From Desulfovibrio sp. DV (GTDB lineage: Bacteria > Desulfobacterota > Desulfovibrionia > Desulfovibrionales > Desulfovibrionaceae), in assembly GCF_001936595.1 (NCBI RefSeq), contig NZ_MLBG01000009.1, positions 1 through 64,000 of the forward strand: a DNA stretch of 64,000 bases. The letters are read 5' to 3'. The notes under the pieces are model-generated. The model saw nothing but the letters and a program-made list of their open reading frames with translations. It was not told the origin of the DNA and ran no database searches. How positions within the stretch are numbered: position 1 is the first letter of the stretch; each line of letters opens with the position of its first letter. Positions 24,556 through 35,575 of this stretch are shown here, in pieces. The position numbers and the translations under genes were made by a program.

Positions 24556-24977
24556 ACGAAAAAATCATCAAGAAAAAAGAAGGCCAGCGAACGGGTTCCC
24601 TCGGGTTTCGGCATGCGGCGCGATCCGATCGATAAGCTCAAGAACTTTCACAAGGGGATAGATGTATCCGGCCCCGCAGGAGGCCCACAAGGAGGGAATC
24701 GTCGTTTTCTCCGGATGGATGGGGGCCTACGGCCGCACGGTGGACATCGACCATGGGGATGGCCTAAAGACACGATATGCCCATCTCAAGTCAATTCGTG
24801 TCAAGCCGGGGGACCGTGGTGGGCAAGGATCATGCTGTCGGCCTGCTGGGACGTACCGGCCGCATCACCGGCAACAACGTGCACTTTGAAGTGATGGTGA
24901 ACGGTGAACCCTCGGCCCCTCACTAACGCGTCACTGACGCGAGCGCCCTGCTGCGAAAGGACACGAAGAGCAGTTGA
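24556..24977 (+). pseudogene. Broken M23 peptidase, paralogue of the gene at 29.4-30.0 kb
   Basis: In several frames it reads KKASERVPSGFGMRRDPIDKLKNFHKG, then EGIVVFSGWMGAYGRTVDIDHGDG, then GRTGRITGNNVHFEVMVNGEP, and ends near LLRKDTKSS. This matches the intact peptidase encoded on the other strand at 29445-30011 along its length. At least two frameshifts are present and no start or signal peptide. It is a decayed inverted duplicate. Confidence 0.75.
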
Positions 24978-25108
24978 GATGTACCGCAGAGTATTTCTCG
25001 GATTCACGATGGGAGTCGTAGGGGCTTGCCATGGCTGTCCCACACGATCTTCGGAGTAGCAACGGCTGGATCACTTGAGTCAACAATTCGCTGGTCTATG
25101 GAGGCAAC

Positions 25109-26122
25109 ATGAATCTGAAGACGCTCATGATCGTGGGCCTCATCGTCATGGTCACGGCCCTGCACTACGGCGTCGCCCCCAGCCATCCCGCCTTGCATTT
25201 GCTGCACCGCGAACTCTATTTCATCCCTATTCTGCTGGCTGGATTTTGGTTCGGCTTGCGCGTGGCCATGCTCACCTCCCTGGTCATCACAGGGCTCTAC
25301 CTCCCGCCGATTTTGGCCGGGAAGATGCTCCACGACACGCCCTCCACGGTGGTAGCGCAGCTTATCATGTTCAACGTGGTGGCCCTGCTCGTGGGGCTAT
25401 TGGAGGATCGCAGGGCCAGGGAGCAGGAGCGGCTACTCGGAGCCGAGAAGATGGCCCTTCTCGGCCGGGCCGCCGCAGCCATTGGTCTGGAAGTCCAGGA
25501 CGTCGTCGTGGCCTTGCGCCGCTTGGTACGCGAGGGGGGCGGGTTCCGCAATCCCGGTGTAGAGCCCGATGTCCAGGGTGAGATCGACCGTCTGGATCAT
25601 CTCCTGTATGCCCTGATGCGCTTTATTCCATCCCATCAGTTTTCCGCCATATCCCTCGACGTCAACGACTTGGTAATCGCCAGCGCCGCTCGGCTCCAGG
25701 GTTTGGCCCACAAGGCCGGGGTCAAGCTGGTGGTGGAGAACGATCCTGCAGGTTGCCGCACCAGGGCCATCGCCGAGGACTTCGGCAGCATCATCGACGC
25801 GGTGGTGAAAAACGCTGTGGAGGCTTCGCCCGCCGGGACCGCCGTCATCATCAGCTCCAGGCGACAGGGACAGGCCTGCCTGGTCACGGTGTCAGACAGT
25901 GGGCCGGGCATCCACCCGGAACACATGGATAAAATTTTCCTGCCTTTTTTCAGCACCAAGCCGGGCGGACATGGTTTGACCCTTGCCTCGACCAAGAAAT
26001 TCCTCAAGGATATCGGCGGAAATATGACCGTGGAGAGCGAGCCCGGCAAGGGGGCCGCCTTCCACATGCACATTCCCCGGGAACGGGCGGGCGATGAACC
26101 TCTCAAAGGGTTTGCGGCCTGA
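25109..26122 (+). CDS. Histidine-kinase-like ATPase without phospho-acceptor His
   Basis: 337 residues. Three or four hydrophobic segments fill the first 95 residues. A dimerisation-like helix reads EKMALLGRAAAAIGLEVQDVVVALRRL, where the usual H-E-(I/L)-(R/N)-N-P is replaced by LEVQDV. The ATPase part looks intact: N box DAVVKNAVEAS, G1 DSGPGI, F box FLPFFSTK and G2 GGHGLTLA. GGAGG lies 5 bases upstream. It could bind ATP as a decoy or regulatory kinase, or phosphorylate a Ser/Thr protein as BCK/SpoIIAB-type enzymes do. It stands directly before a Ser/Thr kinase and a PP2C phosphatase. Confidence 0.75.
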   Translation: MNLKTLMIVGLIVMVTALHYGVAPSHPALHLLHRELYFIPILLAGFWFGLRVAMLTSLVITGLYLPPILAGKMLHDTPSTVVAQLIMFNVVALLVGLLEDRRAREQERLLGAEKMALLGRAAAAIGLEVQDVVVALRRLVREGGGFRNPGVEPDVQGEIDRLDHLLYALMRFIPSHQFSAISLDVNDLVIASAARLQGLAHKAGVKLVVENDPAGCRTRAIAEDFGSIIDAVVKNAVEASPAGTAVIISSRRQGQACLVTVSDSGPGIHPEHMDKIFLPFFSTKPGGHGLTLASTKKFLKDIGGNMTVESEPGKGAAFHMHIPRERAGDEPLKGFAA

Positions 26123-26193
26123 TGCGATTCGCCTGGAAGAACCAGTCCTTCAGCTTGGCGTGGTAACCCGACAGGACCGTCCGGGAGGTTTGG

Positions 26194-28158
26194 ATGGCCG
26201 AGGACGAGAAAAAGCCCCTCCTCACAGAGGGGGCCGTAATCAACGGCAAGTGGACGATCTTGGATCATATCGCCACCGGCGGTAAAGGCGAGGTATACCT
26301 TGCCAAGCAGCGTGACCTGGAGCGCCGGGTTGCCCTGAAGATCATATCCCGGGCCTTTCTGGAAAGCCTGGCGGACGACGAGTCCGAAGTGGCGGTGGAG
26401 CTGGAACGGTTTCGCCGGGAAGTGCAGGTCATGGCCCGGCTGCGCCACCCCAACATCCTCCAGGTGTTTGACTACGACCAGGTGAATATCGACGGTTCCC
26501 CCCTGAACTATCTCGTCATGGAATACGTGCCCGGCCCGACCCTGGCCCTGACCATGCCTGAAGAGGGCCTTGGAAACAACGAGGAGACCGTTAAAAGTTG
26601 GATTCGGCAATACTTCCTGCCCGTCTGCAACGGCATGGAGGCCGTGCATGCCCAGGGCGTCATCCACCGCGACGTCAAACCCGCCAATGTACTCATCGAC
26701 GACGGGACGCCCAAGATCGCCGACTTCGGTCTGGCCGGGGGCAATGTGCGCGACTGCGTGACTCGGGACCACCATATCCTCGGCACGTTGCCCTACATGG
26801 CCGAGGAACAGTTCCTGGACTTGAACCTGGCCGACACCAGGGCTGACGTATTCTCCCTAGGCCGGGTATTGTTCGAGGCCACGGTCGGAAAAAAAGCCCT
26901 GAAAAAAGCCAAGCCGTTTGAAACGGTAGGGCTGGAGCATCCGGCTTCCGCCTTCCAAAAGCGCCTGGACCGGATCATCCGGCAGGCCTCGGCCAAAAAT
27001 GTGGCCAAGCGCTTGCCGTCGGTCAGAACCCTGCGCCAAGCCCTGGAAGAACTTGTGGCCGAAGCTCCGACAAAAGAGCCTCAAAAGGCCTCCACGCACC
27101 ACACGCTCTGGCTTGTCGCCGCTGTCATCCTGGCTGTCCTTTCTGGAGCGGGCTTGCTCTACCACTTCCTCTGGCAAATACCGTCGCGGCAGGATGGACC
27201 GGTAGCGGCGAAGGCGGAGAAGGCTCCGTCGCCTCCTGCGGCCTCCGTCGCGCCGCAAGCATCGCCAACAGCGGAGCCCCCGGCCGGGCATCATGAGGGT
27301 GAAACCACTCCCCAGCCTTCCCTGGCCCCGGGCGAGACGCCGCCTCCACGCTTTTCGGCGCGAGACGGCTCGACATTTATCCTAATTTCGGGCGGCAAGA
27401 CTTCCCCTGGGGTCGATGGAGCGCCGGAAACGGTGCGTGTGCCGTCCTTTTATATGCAGGAAACCCAGGTGACCAATCACCAGTTCGTCATGTTCCTGAA
27501 CCTGGTGCGCGACCGCGTCACGGTCGAGAAAGGCGCGGTTTCTGGCGCTGATGGCATATGGCTGCTGTTGGGGGAGGCTACCCCTTGGTATGAGCCCATT
27601 ACCTATCGGCAGGGCATGTTCGTCATGGACCCGGCCGCGTCCATGAACCCCGTGGTCAGGGTTTCCGTCAAGGGAGCACGGGCTTTCGCCGAGTACTACG
27701 GTTTCCGCCTACCCACTGTGGCCGAATGGCGGTTGGCGCAGCGGTTGGGGGAAGAGGCCGGGAAGGTCAACTCCCTTTCACCCTCCCCGATCCCTATCGT
27801 GCTTGCCCAGGGCATGGAAATGGACGGATGGTGGCAAGAGAGAACCCCGCCCAAGCAGAAACAGGTCAAGCCAGCCGTTCCGGCCAAACCCAAACAGGTT
27901 AAACCGGACATTCAGGAACGCAAGATTATTTCGGTGGCCGAAGCGCCGGCCAACCGGCTTGGCATCAGGGGGCTTGGGACCAGCATCAACGAGTGGAGCA
28001 CCATGGAGATCGGCACGGAGACGCATTACTTTGTCACCGGTGGCCCGCCGAGTGGCCCATTCCTCATCGAGCCGCTCAGGCGGCAGGCCTGGGAAGGTTT
28101 CGCTGACGTGGGTTTTCGCACGGTCATACCCTTGCCCCAACTCAAACCCTCCTTGTGA
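26194..28158 (+). CDS. Membrane Ser/Thr protein kinase with FGE/SUMF1-like sensor domain
   Basis: 654 residues. A Hanks kinase domain (about 22-290) has the ATP Lys in RVALKII (K49), the catalytic loop HRDVKPANV (D160) and the metal site ADFGLA. One transmembrane helix lies at about 307-330, followed by a Pro/Ala-rich linker and a C-terminal formylglycine-generating-enzyme-like domain outside the membrane (FYMQETQVTNHQFVMFLN, FRLPTVAEWRLA, INEWS, DVGFRTV). The outer domain probably senses rather than oxidises; its catalytic Cys pair was not seen. The PP2C gene starts 13 bases later, giving a kinase/phosphatase pair. Confidence 0.9.
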   Translation: MAEDEKKPLLTEGAVINGKWTILDHIATGGKGEVYLAKQRDLERRVALKIISRAFLESLADDESEVAVELERFRREVQVMARLRHPNILQVFDYDQVNIDGSPLNYLVMEYVPGPTLALTMPEEGLGNNEETVKSWIRQYFLPVCNGMEAVHAQGVIHRDVKPANVLIDDGTPKIADFGLAGGNVRDCVTRDHHILGTLPYMAEEQFLDLNLADTRADVFSLGRVLFEATVGKKALKKAKPFETVGLEHPASAFQKRLDRIIRQASAKNVAKRLPSVRTLRQALEELVAEAPTKEPQKASTHHTLWLVAAVILAVLSGAGLLYHFLWQIPSRQDGPVAAKAEKAPSPPAASVAPQASPTAEPPAGHHEGETTPQPSLAPGETPPPRFSARDGSTFILISGGKTSPGVDGAPETVRVPSFYMQETQVTNHQFVMFLNLVRDRVTVEKGAVSGADGIWLLLGEATPWYEPITYRQGMFVMDPAASMNPVVRVSVKGARAFAEYYGFRLPTVAEWRLAQRLGEEAGKVNSLSPSPIPIVLAQGMEMDGWWQERTPPKQKQVKPAVPAKPKQVKPDIQERKIISVAEAPANRLGIRGLGTSINEWSTMEIGTETHYFVTGGPPSGPFLIEPLRRQAWEGFADVGFRTVIPLPQLKPSL

Positions 28159-28171
28159 ACGAAGGCCAACC

Positions 28172-28921
28172 GTGCAAGCATTCGGAATAAGTGATCAAGG
28201 CCGAGTCAGACGCCAAAACCAAGATCGCTTCCTGGTCAGGCAACTTCCGGACGGTTCCGTACTCCTGGCCGTGGCTGATGGTCTTGGCGGCGCGGCGGCG
28301 GGAGACGTAGCGGCCCAGACGGTGGTAGATGCCCTTACCCGCCTGGAGCCAAGCGACGGCCCGCCCGAGTGGCTATTGGCCTTGGCCGTGAAAACGGCTG
28401 AGAACGATATCCAAAAAAAAATCTTGTCCGACCCGAAGCTGGCCGGCATGGGTTCCACCGCCACCATTGTTTGGGTACAAAACAATTTTGCCGTCTACGC
28501 CCACATCGGCGACAGCCGCCTCTACCTGTGGCGCAACAGCGTTTTGTCCAGGATCACCACGGACCATACCTTTCTCCAGGATTTTTTGGACGATGGCAGT
28601 CTCACGCCAGAGCAAGCCAGGACGCATCCGTTCCGGAACATATTGGACAAGTGCGTGGGCTGCGACGGGTCCGAGCCGGACACTGGAAGCATCGCCTTGC
28701 GCGAGGGCGATGCCCTGCTTTTGTGCACCGACGGGTTATTCAAGGAGCTTCACGAGGTGGCCATCGCCGCTGTCATGGCCTTGGGCGCAACGCCGCAGAA
28801 AACGGCGACCACCTTGCTCAACCAGGCTCTGGCGGCCGGCGGGCGTGACAACATCACCGTTATCGTGATGCAATCTGCTCCGTCATCCAGCCGCAGCAAA
28901 CGGGTTCAGCAAAACCTCTGA
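28172..28921 (+). CDS. PP2C-type Ser/Thr protein phosphatase
   Basis: 249 residues with the full set of PP2C metal motifs: SDQGRVRRQNQDRF, VADGLGG, IGDSRLYL, CTDGLF and GGRDNITV. It is soluble, with no membrane segment. The GTG at 28172 is weakly supported by GAAGG about 7 bases before; it is the only start that keeps the first metal motif and avoids overlapping the kinase. It most likely reverses the action of the upstream Ser/Thr kinase. Confidence 0.9.
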   Translation: MQAFGISDQGRVRRQNQDRFLVRQLPDGSVLLAVADGLGGAAAGDVAAQTVVDALTRLEPSDGPPEWLLALAVKTAENDIQKKILSDPKLAGMGSTATIVWVQNNFAVYAHIGDSRLYLWRNSVLSRITTDHTFLQDFLDDGSLTPEQARTHPFRNILDKCVGCDGSEPDTGSIALREGDALLLCTDGLFKELHEVAIAAVMALGATPQKTATTLLNQALAAGGRDNITVIVMQSAPSSSRSKRVQQNL

Positions 28922-29029
28922 GTCCCACTTCGAACAAGCAACGACCGAACGGCCTGCCTCACCAACACAAGATCTCTGGACGATGCCCATGGTCGATGCT
29001 CTGCTCCAAAATCCGCACTCGACACCACT

Positions 29030-29285
29030 TCAGCAGCCGGTTCCTTGGTCTTTCATGTTTTTGTCGCATTGGCCGACTTTGAGCACTGCCTTATAGCCGA
29101 GCGTGCTCGTGATGGCCTGGCCGTGACCAGAGTCAAAGGGCAATATACCTGGTAGGCCCAAGATCGACGAAGCCAAGATCAAGCTTGCTCAACGCCTCCT
29201 AGCTGAAGGGCATCCCAAGGCAGAAGCGGCCTGGGCCGCAGGCACCAGCCGAGCCACCTTCCTTCGTCGTCTCGCGCGACTCTAG
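29030..29285 (+). pseudogene. Serine resolvase C-terminal remnant
   Basis: Reads SLVFHVFVALADFEHCLIAERARDGLAV and, after a frameshift, PKIDEAKIKLAQRLLAEGHPKAEAAWAAGTSRATFLRRL, matching the last half of the intact resolvase at 37525-38079. The catalytic N-terminal domain is missing. The rest of the gap 28922-29440 holds no other gene. Confidence 0.75.
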
Positions 29286-29373
29286 AATCCCATGGTCAGA
29301 GTAAAGCCGGGGGTTTACCCGTTATTATTACCCAGCTTTTGGGAAAGTGAGTAAGATGAGAACCTGATATGAT

Positions 29374-29397
29374 TTCCGGGGGAGCTGGCCCCCGGAA
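29374..29397. terminator. Strong symmetric hairpin, possible terminator
   Basis: A perfect 9-bp stem TTCCGGGGG / CCCCCGGAA (29374-29382 with 29389-29397). It lies 48 bases past the stop of the minus-strand peptidase gene. No clear T-run follows on either strand, so the role as terminator of the cargo operon is tentative. Confidence 0.5.
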
Positions 29398-29444
29398 CTC
29401 ATATCTCAGAGGGAAGATAATGCACTGAGCAAAATGCGTATTGC

Positions 29445-30011
29445 TCAGCCGCCCCGGCTTCCCTTACGCAGCAAGGCCCCGGCATCGGTGAGGTGGCTGT
29501 CAGGGTCGACCGGCTTGCCGTTGATCCGCATCTCAAAGTGCAGGTTGTTGCCCGTGGCGCGTCCGGTCCGCCCCAACTGGCCGACAACGAAGCCCTTCCC
29601 TACACGCTCTCCGCGTTTGACGGCGATGGCCTGCAGGTGGGCGTAACGCGACTTGACGCCCTGGCCGTGGTCGATGTCCACCACGCGGCCGTAGGCTCCC
29701 TTCCAACCGGCGAACACCACGGTTCCTTCCCGGTAGGAAAGCACAGGCAGGCCGGCCTGGCCGGTGATGTCCAGGCCTTTGTGGAACCGCTTGGCCTTGC
29801 CCAAGGGGTCGCTTCGCGTGCCGAAACCCGAGGAAACGCGTTTATGTGGTTTCTTGGCTTTGGTGGCCTTGGCGGCAGCCATGGACGGCCCCGGCTTGCC
29901 GGCATCGGCCGGGGCGGCTAAGCCCAGGGCCAGCGCCGCCAGGCACAGGCCAACGGCGCACCGCCCCAAGGACTTGGCCAGGAGCGAAGTTGTCCGCTTT
30001 CCTTGCCGCAT
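29445..30011 (-). CDS. Secreted M23 (LytM/NlpD-like) peptidase, possibly non-catalytic
   Basis: 188 residues. A signal peptide (ALALGLAAPADA) is followed by a short basic region and a LytM domain: FHKGLDI (zinc His and Asp), GTVVFAGWKGAYGRVVDIDHG, SRYAHL and GRATGNNLHFE. The usual H-x-H near the end reads N-L-H, so the first (catalytic) His is Asn, as also in the broken paralogue at 24.6-25.0 kb. It may therefore bind peptidoglycan or activate an amidase like EnvC/NlpD. The second of two ATGs (30011) fits the AGGAGG, which lies 4 bases upstream. It is the last gene of the sigma-54-driven minus-strand unit. Confidence 0.82.
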   Translation of the reverse strand: MRQGKRTTSLLAKSLGRCAVGLCLAALALGLAAPADAGKPGPSMAAAKATKAKKPHKRVSSGFGTRSDPLGKAKRFHKGLDITGQAGLPVLSYREGTVVFAGWKGAYGRVVDIDHGQGVKSRYAHLQAIAVKRGERVGKGFVVGQLGRTGRATGNNLHFEMRINGKPVDPDSHLTDAGALLRKGSRGG

Positions 30012-30027
30012 CATGCCTCCTTTCGCT

Positions 30028-30599
30028 TCACGGTTGCAGATTCTCCAGTTCCTTTTGCGTTTCGGCGGCCAGTTCCTTGCCCTTGGGCGCAAGGGCTAGG
30101 GCCTTTTCCAAATGCTCCTTGGCAGACTGTGGATCTTTGAGTTCATACTTGGAGAGCATGCCGATGTAGTAATGGGCTTCGGCCGCGTCGGGCTTGAGAG
30201 CGAGCACGGCCTTAAAATCCCCGACCGCCTCGGGGAAGCGCGCCTGCTCCAGGTTGACGATGGCGCGGTGGAACAAGGCTCCCAGATTCTTGGGATCAAT
30301 CTTGAGAGCCTCGCCGTAGAAGTGCTCGGCCCGCTGCCAGTCTTTGCCGCGCATGAAGGCGTCAGCCAGCTTCAGAATGGTTTCCTCGTCATTGGGGTTC
30401 TGTTGGAGCTTGGCCATGAGTTCCGGCACGACGGCCATGGGACCTTTGCTTTTAGCCTGGGTACGGGCCGTTCTGGTCCCTTGGACCATGGTGCGGTCGA
30501 GAAATGAGGTCAGAAACAGGGCGGCAAGGGCCGTAGCCATCACGGCCAGGATGAGCTTACGCAAGGGATGGTCAAGAACGGCGTTTGTGGGCTTGCGTG

Positions 30600-30603
<4 letters not shown>
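30028..30603 (-). CDS. Membrane-anchored TPR protein, CcmI/NrfG-like
   Basis: 191 residues. One N-terminal transmembrane helix (LILAVMATALAALFLTSFL) is followed by TPR repeats (DEETILKLADAFMRGKDWQRAEHFYGEAL, AEAHYYIGMLSKY). It overlaps the end of ccmF by four bases (ATGA), so the pair is translationally coupled. In cytochrome c maturation the CcmI/NrfG part holds apocytochrome c for the CcmF lyase, and that role is the best guess here. Confidence 0.78.
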
Positions 30604-32510
<1,907 letters not shown>

Positions 32511-32537
32511 CATTCCTCCAAGGTGACGTTGGTTGTT

Positions 32538-34547
32538 TTATGCGGCGGCCGGGACGCCCGCCTGGGCCAGTTCCTTGAGATCGCGGGCCATGGCCGCCAG
32601 GGCGGCCGAGGCCTGTTTTGAGCCTTCCACGCCCGAGGCTGTTTCGCGCGACACGGCATCGACGTCGCGGATGTGTTTGTTAATGGCCGCGTTAGCCGTG
32701 CTTTGTTCCTCGGCCGCCAGGGCGATGCGCTCCACCTGGCGTGAGGTCTCCTCGACCAGGGGGACGATGCCTTCCAAGGCTAGGCCGGAAAGGGCAGCCA
32801 GTCCGGCGGCGTGGCGCACAGCCGAGGAGGCCTCATCCATGCCGCTTATGCTTGTGTCGACGCCCGACTGAATACGCTCCACGGCTTGGCCGACCTCCTT
32901 TGTGGCGGCCATGGTCTTCTCGGCAAGCTTGCGGACCTCGTCGGCCACGACGGCGAAACCGCGTCCGGCCTCGCCTGCCCTGGCCGCCTCGATGGCGGCG
33001 TTGAGCGCGAGCAGGTTGGTTTGGTCGGCGATGTCAGAGATGACGCCCATAATCCGTCCGATCGCTTCAGCCTGTCCGCCAAGATGCCCCAGGCTTTCCT
33101 TGAGGACCTCGGACAGTTCCTGGACCGTGCCAATGGCGGCCACGGAGTCCGCGACCACCGACGCGCCGTCGCGGGCTTTTTCTCGGGCGTCGCCGGCCAG
33201 CCGGGCGGCCTTGGCGGCGTTGGTCGCCACCTCCTCAATACTGGCGCTGACCTGGCCCATGGAAACCACGGCCTCGCCAACGCGTTCTGTCTGGACTACG
33301 GCTCCGGCTGCGACTTGTTCCATCTGGCAGGCGATGCTGTCCGTAGCCTCGGCAATATGCCAAGCGGCCTGGTCCACTGCGGCGCTGACTTGCTCAAGCT
33401 GTTCCATATGGCGGATGGTTTCACGTTCCTTGCGGGCCATGGCCGTGACGTCTCGGGCGAGTTCCAGGTAGCCGAGGGCGTTGCCCTGGTCGTCCAGGAC
33501 GGGAATGGCACTGGGTTGCAGGACGAGCGTGCCGGCCGAAGTCGCGTATTCAATGAGCCCGATATCCTGGCCGCATTGGCGCGCCGGGCGCAGGGCCGTG
33601 CCGCAAAGCCCCGGCTTGACAACCTGTGTGCAGGGCTGCCCCGTGAGTTCCTCGCGAGCAATACCGGCCAGTCGTGCGGCGGCGTCATTGGCCAACAGGA
33701 TGATGTCGTCGTCGTCGGTCATGAACACCGGGTCCGGGACGGCTCCGAGTACGGCGGCGTTGAGAGCCAAGCTGCCGGCGATGCGATCAAGCAGGTGGTC
33801 GATGGCTCGGGAGAGTTCGCCGACTTCGTCGGTTTCGGTACGACGCAGGCGCAACCGCAGTTCTCCGTTGGCTATCCGGCCGGCCACGGCTGCGATTTCA
33901 ACCAGGGGTCGCACCACGCCGCGCCGGACCAGCCACATGACAAGCAGGCAAAGGGTCAGGATGACGCCGCCGGTGATCACCATGGTCCAGCGCATCAGGT
34001 CGATGAGGTCGTCCGACGCCGAGCCGGCCGAGTGGGCCAGGGCGGTCTGGGTTTCTTTGACCGCGCCGACTTGCCCTTCCAGGGTCTCCCGTAAGGAGTC
34101 GACCTTAAGCATGGCGGCATGGTTTTGTTCCGCACCCCGGTCGTTGCCTACCCGTGCGGCCGCGAGCCCGGTTTCGATGAAGAAGCGGTACCCGACCTCA
34201 ATGTCACGCATCTGCCGCAGGCCGGCTTGGTTGTCCGCTTGGTTGAACATCGCGGACAAGCGGGTGACGCTGGACGCGAATTCCTCTCGGAGCTTGGCGA
34301 TATTGTCTTCTACGGAGGCACGATCATCGTGCTGCGTCGAGAGGTTGTTTATAAGTTGCTGCGCCCGCAGGAGGTTGTCACCCATCTTATCGGCATGTTG
34401 GGCATTGGGCAGCAACTCGTCCACGAAGCGCATGAGGGTACGGTCTATTTTGCCAAGGAGGATGAAGCCAAGAGTTCCATTGAAAATAAAGAGCAACGCC
34501 ATGACGCCGAAGGCCGCCGAAAGCTTGGCATTAAGTTTCATCTGCAT
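32538..34547 (-). CDS. Methyl-accepting chemotaxis protein with PAS domain
   Basis: About 669 residues. TM1 (about 10-28), a periplasmic four-helix sensor, TM2 (about 190-210) and HAMP ([22 protein letters not shown]) are followed by a PAS-like region ([15 protein letters not shown], with Cys residues QPC and ARQCG) and the signalling domain with the hairpin tip [37 protein letters not shown]. No C-terminal CheR pentapeptide is seen. The start at 34547 is uncertain: no strong Shine-Dalgarno, and an ATG two codons on is possible. It lies in the sigma-54 unit with a zinc-ribbon gene upstream and ccmF downstream. Confidence 0.92.
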   Translation of the reverse strand: MQMKLNAKLSAAFGVMALLFIFNGTLGFILLGKIDRTLMRFVDELLPNAQHADKMGDNLLRAQQLINNLSTQHDDRASVEDNIAKLREEFASSVTRLSAMFNQADNQAGLRQMRDIEVGYRFFIETGLAAARVGNDRGAEQNHAAMLKVDSLRETLEGQVGAVKETQTALAHSAGSASDDLIDLMRWTMVITGGVILTLCLLVMWLVRRGVVRPLVEIAAVAGRIANGELRLRLRRTETDEVGELSRAIDHLLDRIAGSLALNAAVLGAVPDPVFMTDDDDIILLANDAAARLAGIAREELTGQPCTQVVKPGLCGTALRPARQCGQDIGLIEYATSAGTLVLQPSAIPVLDDQGNALGYLELARDVTAMARKERETIRHMEQLEQVSAAVDQAAWHIAEATDSIACQMEQVAAGAVVQTERVGEAVVSMGQVSASIEEVATNAAKAARLAGDAREKARDGASVVADSVAAIGTVQELSEVLKESLGHLGGQAEAIGRIMGVISDIADQTNLLALNAAIEAARAGEAGRGFAVVADEVRKLAEKTMAATKEVGQAVERIQSGVDTSISGMDEASSAVRHAAGLAALSGLALEGIVPLVEETSRQVERIALAAEEQSTANAAINKHIRDVDAVSRETASGVEGSKQASAALAAMARDLKELAQAGVPAAA

Positions 34548-34614
34548 CGTTTTTACGCCTATCCTGTCTTCTCTGATGGAGCGTTTCGGAAACGTGCCGC
34601 CCTGGGGCCGGCGT

Positions 34615-34893
34615 TTAGTCAAAATCGAACAGTTCTCCGAGGAAAGATTTCTTTTTATGGTAGCTATGCCTGCGCTGTCCGTCGTGATGTCGGGATGCGT
34701 GCACGGGTTGGCCAGCTTGATAATCGTAGGGCCTGGGGCCGGCGTCTTGGGCCGGGGGCAGGCCGGAGCGTTCGATAATCTTGTCCAGCTCGCCTCGGTC
34801 GAGCCAGACGCCGCGACATTGCGGACAGTAGTCGATCTCGATGCCGCATCGCTCCGCCATATGGAGGGGGATGGCGCATTTGGGACATTGCAT
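34615..34893 (-). CDS. Small TFIIB-type zinc-ribbon protein
   Basis: 92 residues. [40 protein letters not shown] is the zf-TFIIB pattern with two CXXC pairs for one zinc. The C-terminal half is His/Arg/Lys-rich and disordered ([27 protein letters not shown]). GAGGAG lies 7 bases before the ATG at 34893. Function in this family is generally unknown. Its place directly behind a zraP remnant suggests a metal-stress role, which is inference. Confidence 0.82.
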   Translation of the reverse strand: MQCPKCAIPLHMAERCGIEIDYCPQCRGVWLDRGELDKIIERSGLPPAQDAGPRPYDYQAGQPVHASRHHDGQRRHSYHKKKSFLGELFDFD

Positions 34894-34931
34894 GGCGGTT
34901 CTCCTCAGTGGGTACTGTTTCTCGGGAAGCG

Positions 34932-34955
34932 GAGCGGAGCCTTGGCGCTCCGCTC
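34932..34955 (-). terminator. Hairpin between zraP remnant and zinc-ribbon gene
   Basis: A perfect 9-bp stem (34932-34940 with 34947-34955, loop of 6) with the same core GCGGAGC/GCTCCGC as the terminator behind the intact zraP. It lacks a T-run, so it may attenuate rather than stop readthrough into the zinc-ribbon, chemoreceptor and ccmF genes. Confidence 0.55.
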
Positions 34956-34978
34956 TGTGTCTTGGACTTAAGTCCGCC

Positions 34979-35159
34979 TTAGAGGGTGTGGTGCATGCCC
35001 ATGCCATCGCCCATCATGCCGCACCCCATAGCGCCGGACGGCAGGCCGAGCTTGGTCAACTGCCCCTGCAGATCGACCTGGGCTTTGAAGAGCTTGGCGC
35101 TCAGGTCGGACACGTCTTTGGTCAGGGGCTGGACCTTCTTGTCATCGGGGGAGCCTGTT
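34979..35159 (-). pseudogene. zraP C-terminal remnant
   Basis: Reads PDDKKVQPLTKDVSDLSAKLFKAQVDLQGQLTKLGLPSGAM and ends GMGMHHTL, closely matching the C-terminal half of the intact ZraP. The signal peptide and Met-rich part are gone: the frame abuts the SHOCT remnant directly, showing a deletion of the genes that lie between the two in the intact module. Confidence 0.85.
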
Positions 35160-35162
35160 GGC

Positions 35163-35411
35163 TTACGTTAGTTCTAGGATCTTTTCCATTTTCAGGTACT
35201 CTTCCTGGTCGATCTCCCCCCCGGCCAGTCGGGCTTTGATGATGCCCAAAGACGTGTCCCTGTCAGCCCGGCGGGTCTTTTAGGCTTTCCTGGAACCGGG
35301 CAGAAAGACTCCCATGAGCGCGGCCGCCAGCAGCATCGTCGCGCCCAGTCCCCAGAAGAGATGCCAGCGTCCCCAGGAAGCGACGGCGGGGACTTCGCAT
35401 TCCCACATCAT
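35163..35411 (-). pseudogene. SHOCT membrane protein gene with in-frame stop
   Basis: Paralogue of the gene at 18117-18362, with the same AGGAGG-6-ATGATG start. It reads MMWECEVPAVASWGRWHLFWGLGATMLLAAALMGVFLPGSRKA, a TAA at codon 44 (35280-35282), then KTRRADRDTSLGIIKARLAGGEIDQEEYLKMEKILEL to the true end. The SHOCT part is therefore lost from the product, though a 43-residue membrane peptide could still be made. Confidence 0.85.
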
Positions 35412-35476
35412 GGACGACCTCCTGGTCGGCGTGGGATAGTCCAGCGTTTACAGCGCTCCGATTGAACTTGACTTAC

Positions 35477-35491
35477 GCAACAGGCGTGCCA
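35477..35491 (-). promoter_or_regulatory. Second sigma-54 promoter
   Basis: On the minus strand TGGCAC (35491-35486), five bases, then TTGC (35480-35477) match the -24/-12 consensus. It drives the remnant SHOCT/zraP and presumably the zinc-ribbon, chemoreceptor, ccmF, TPR and peptidase genes. Confidence 0.85.
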
Positions 35492-35575
35492 AAAACGATG
35501 CCCTAGTTAACAGGCTAATTTTAAAGTATTAAAGTTTAAAGGCGTAGGAGTTGAGTCAATCCAGACAGAGAACTG

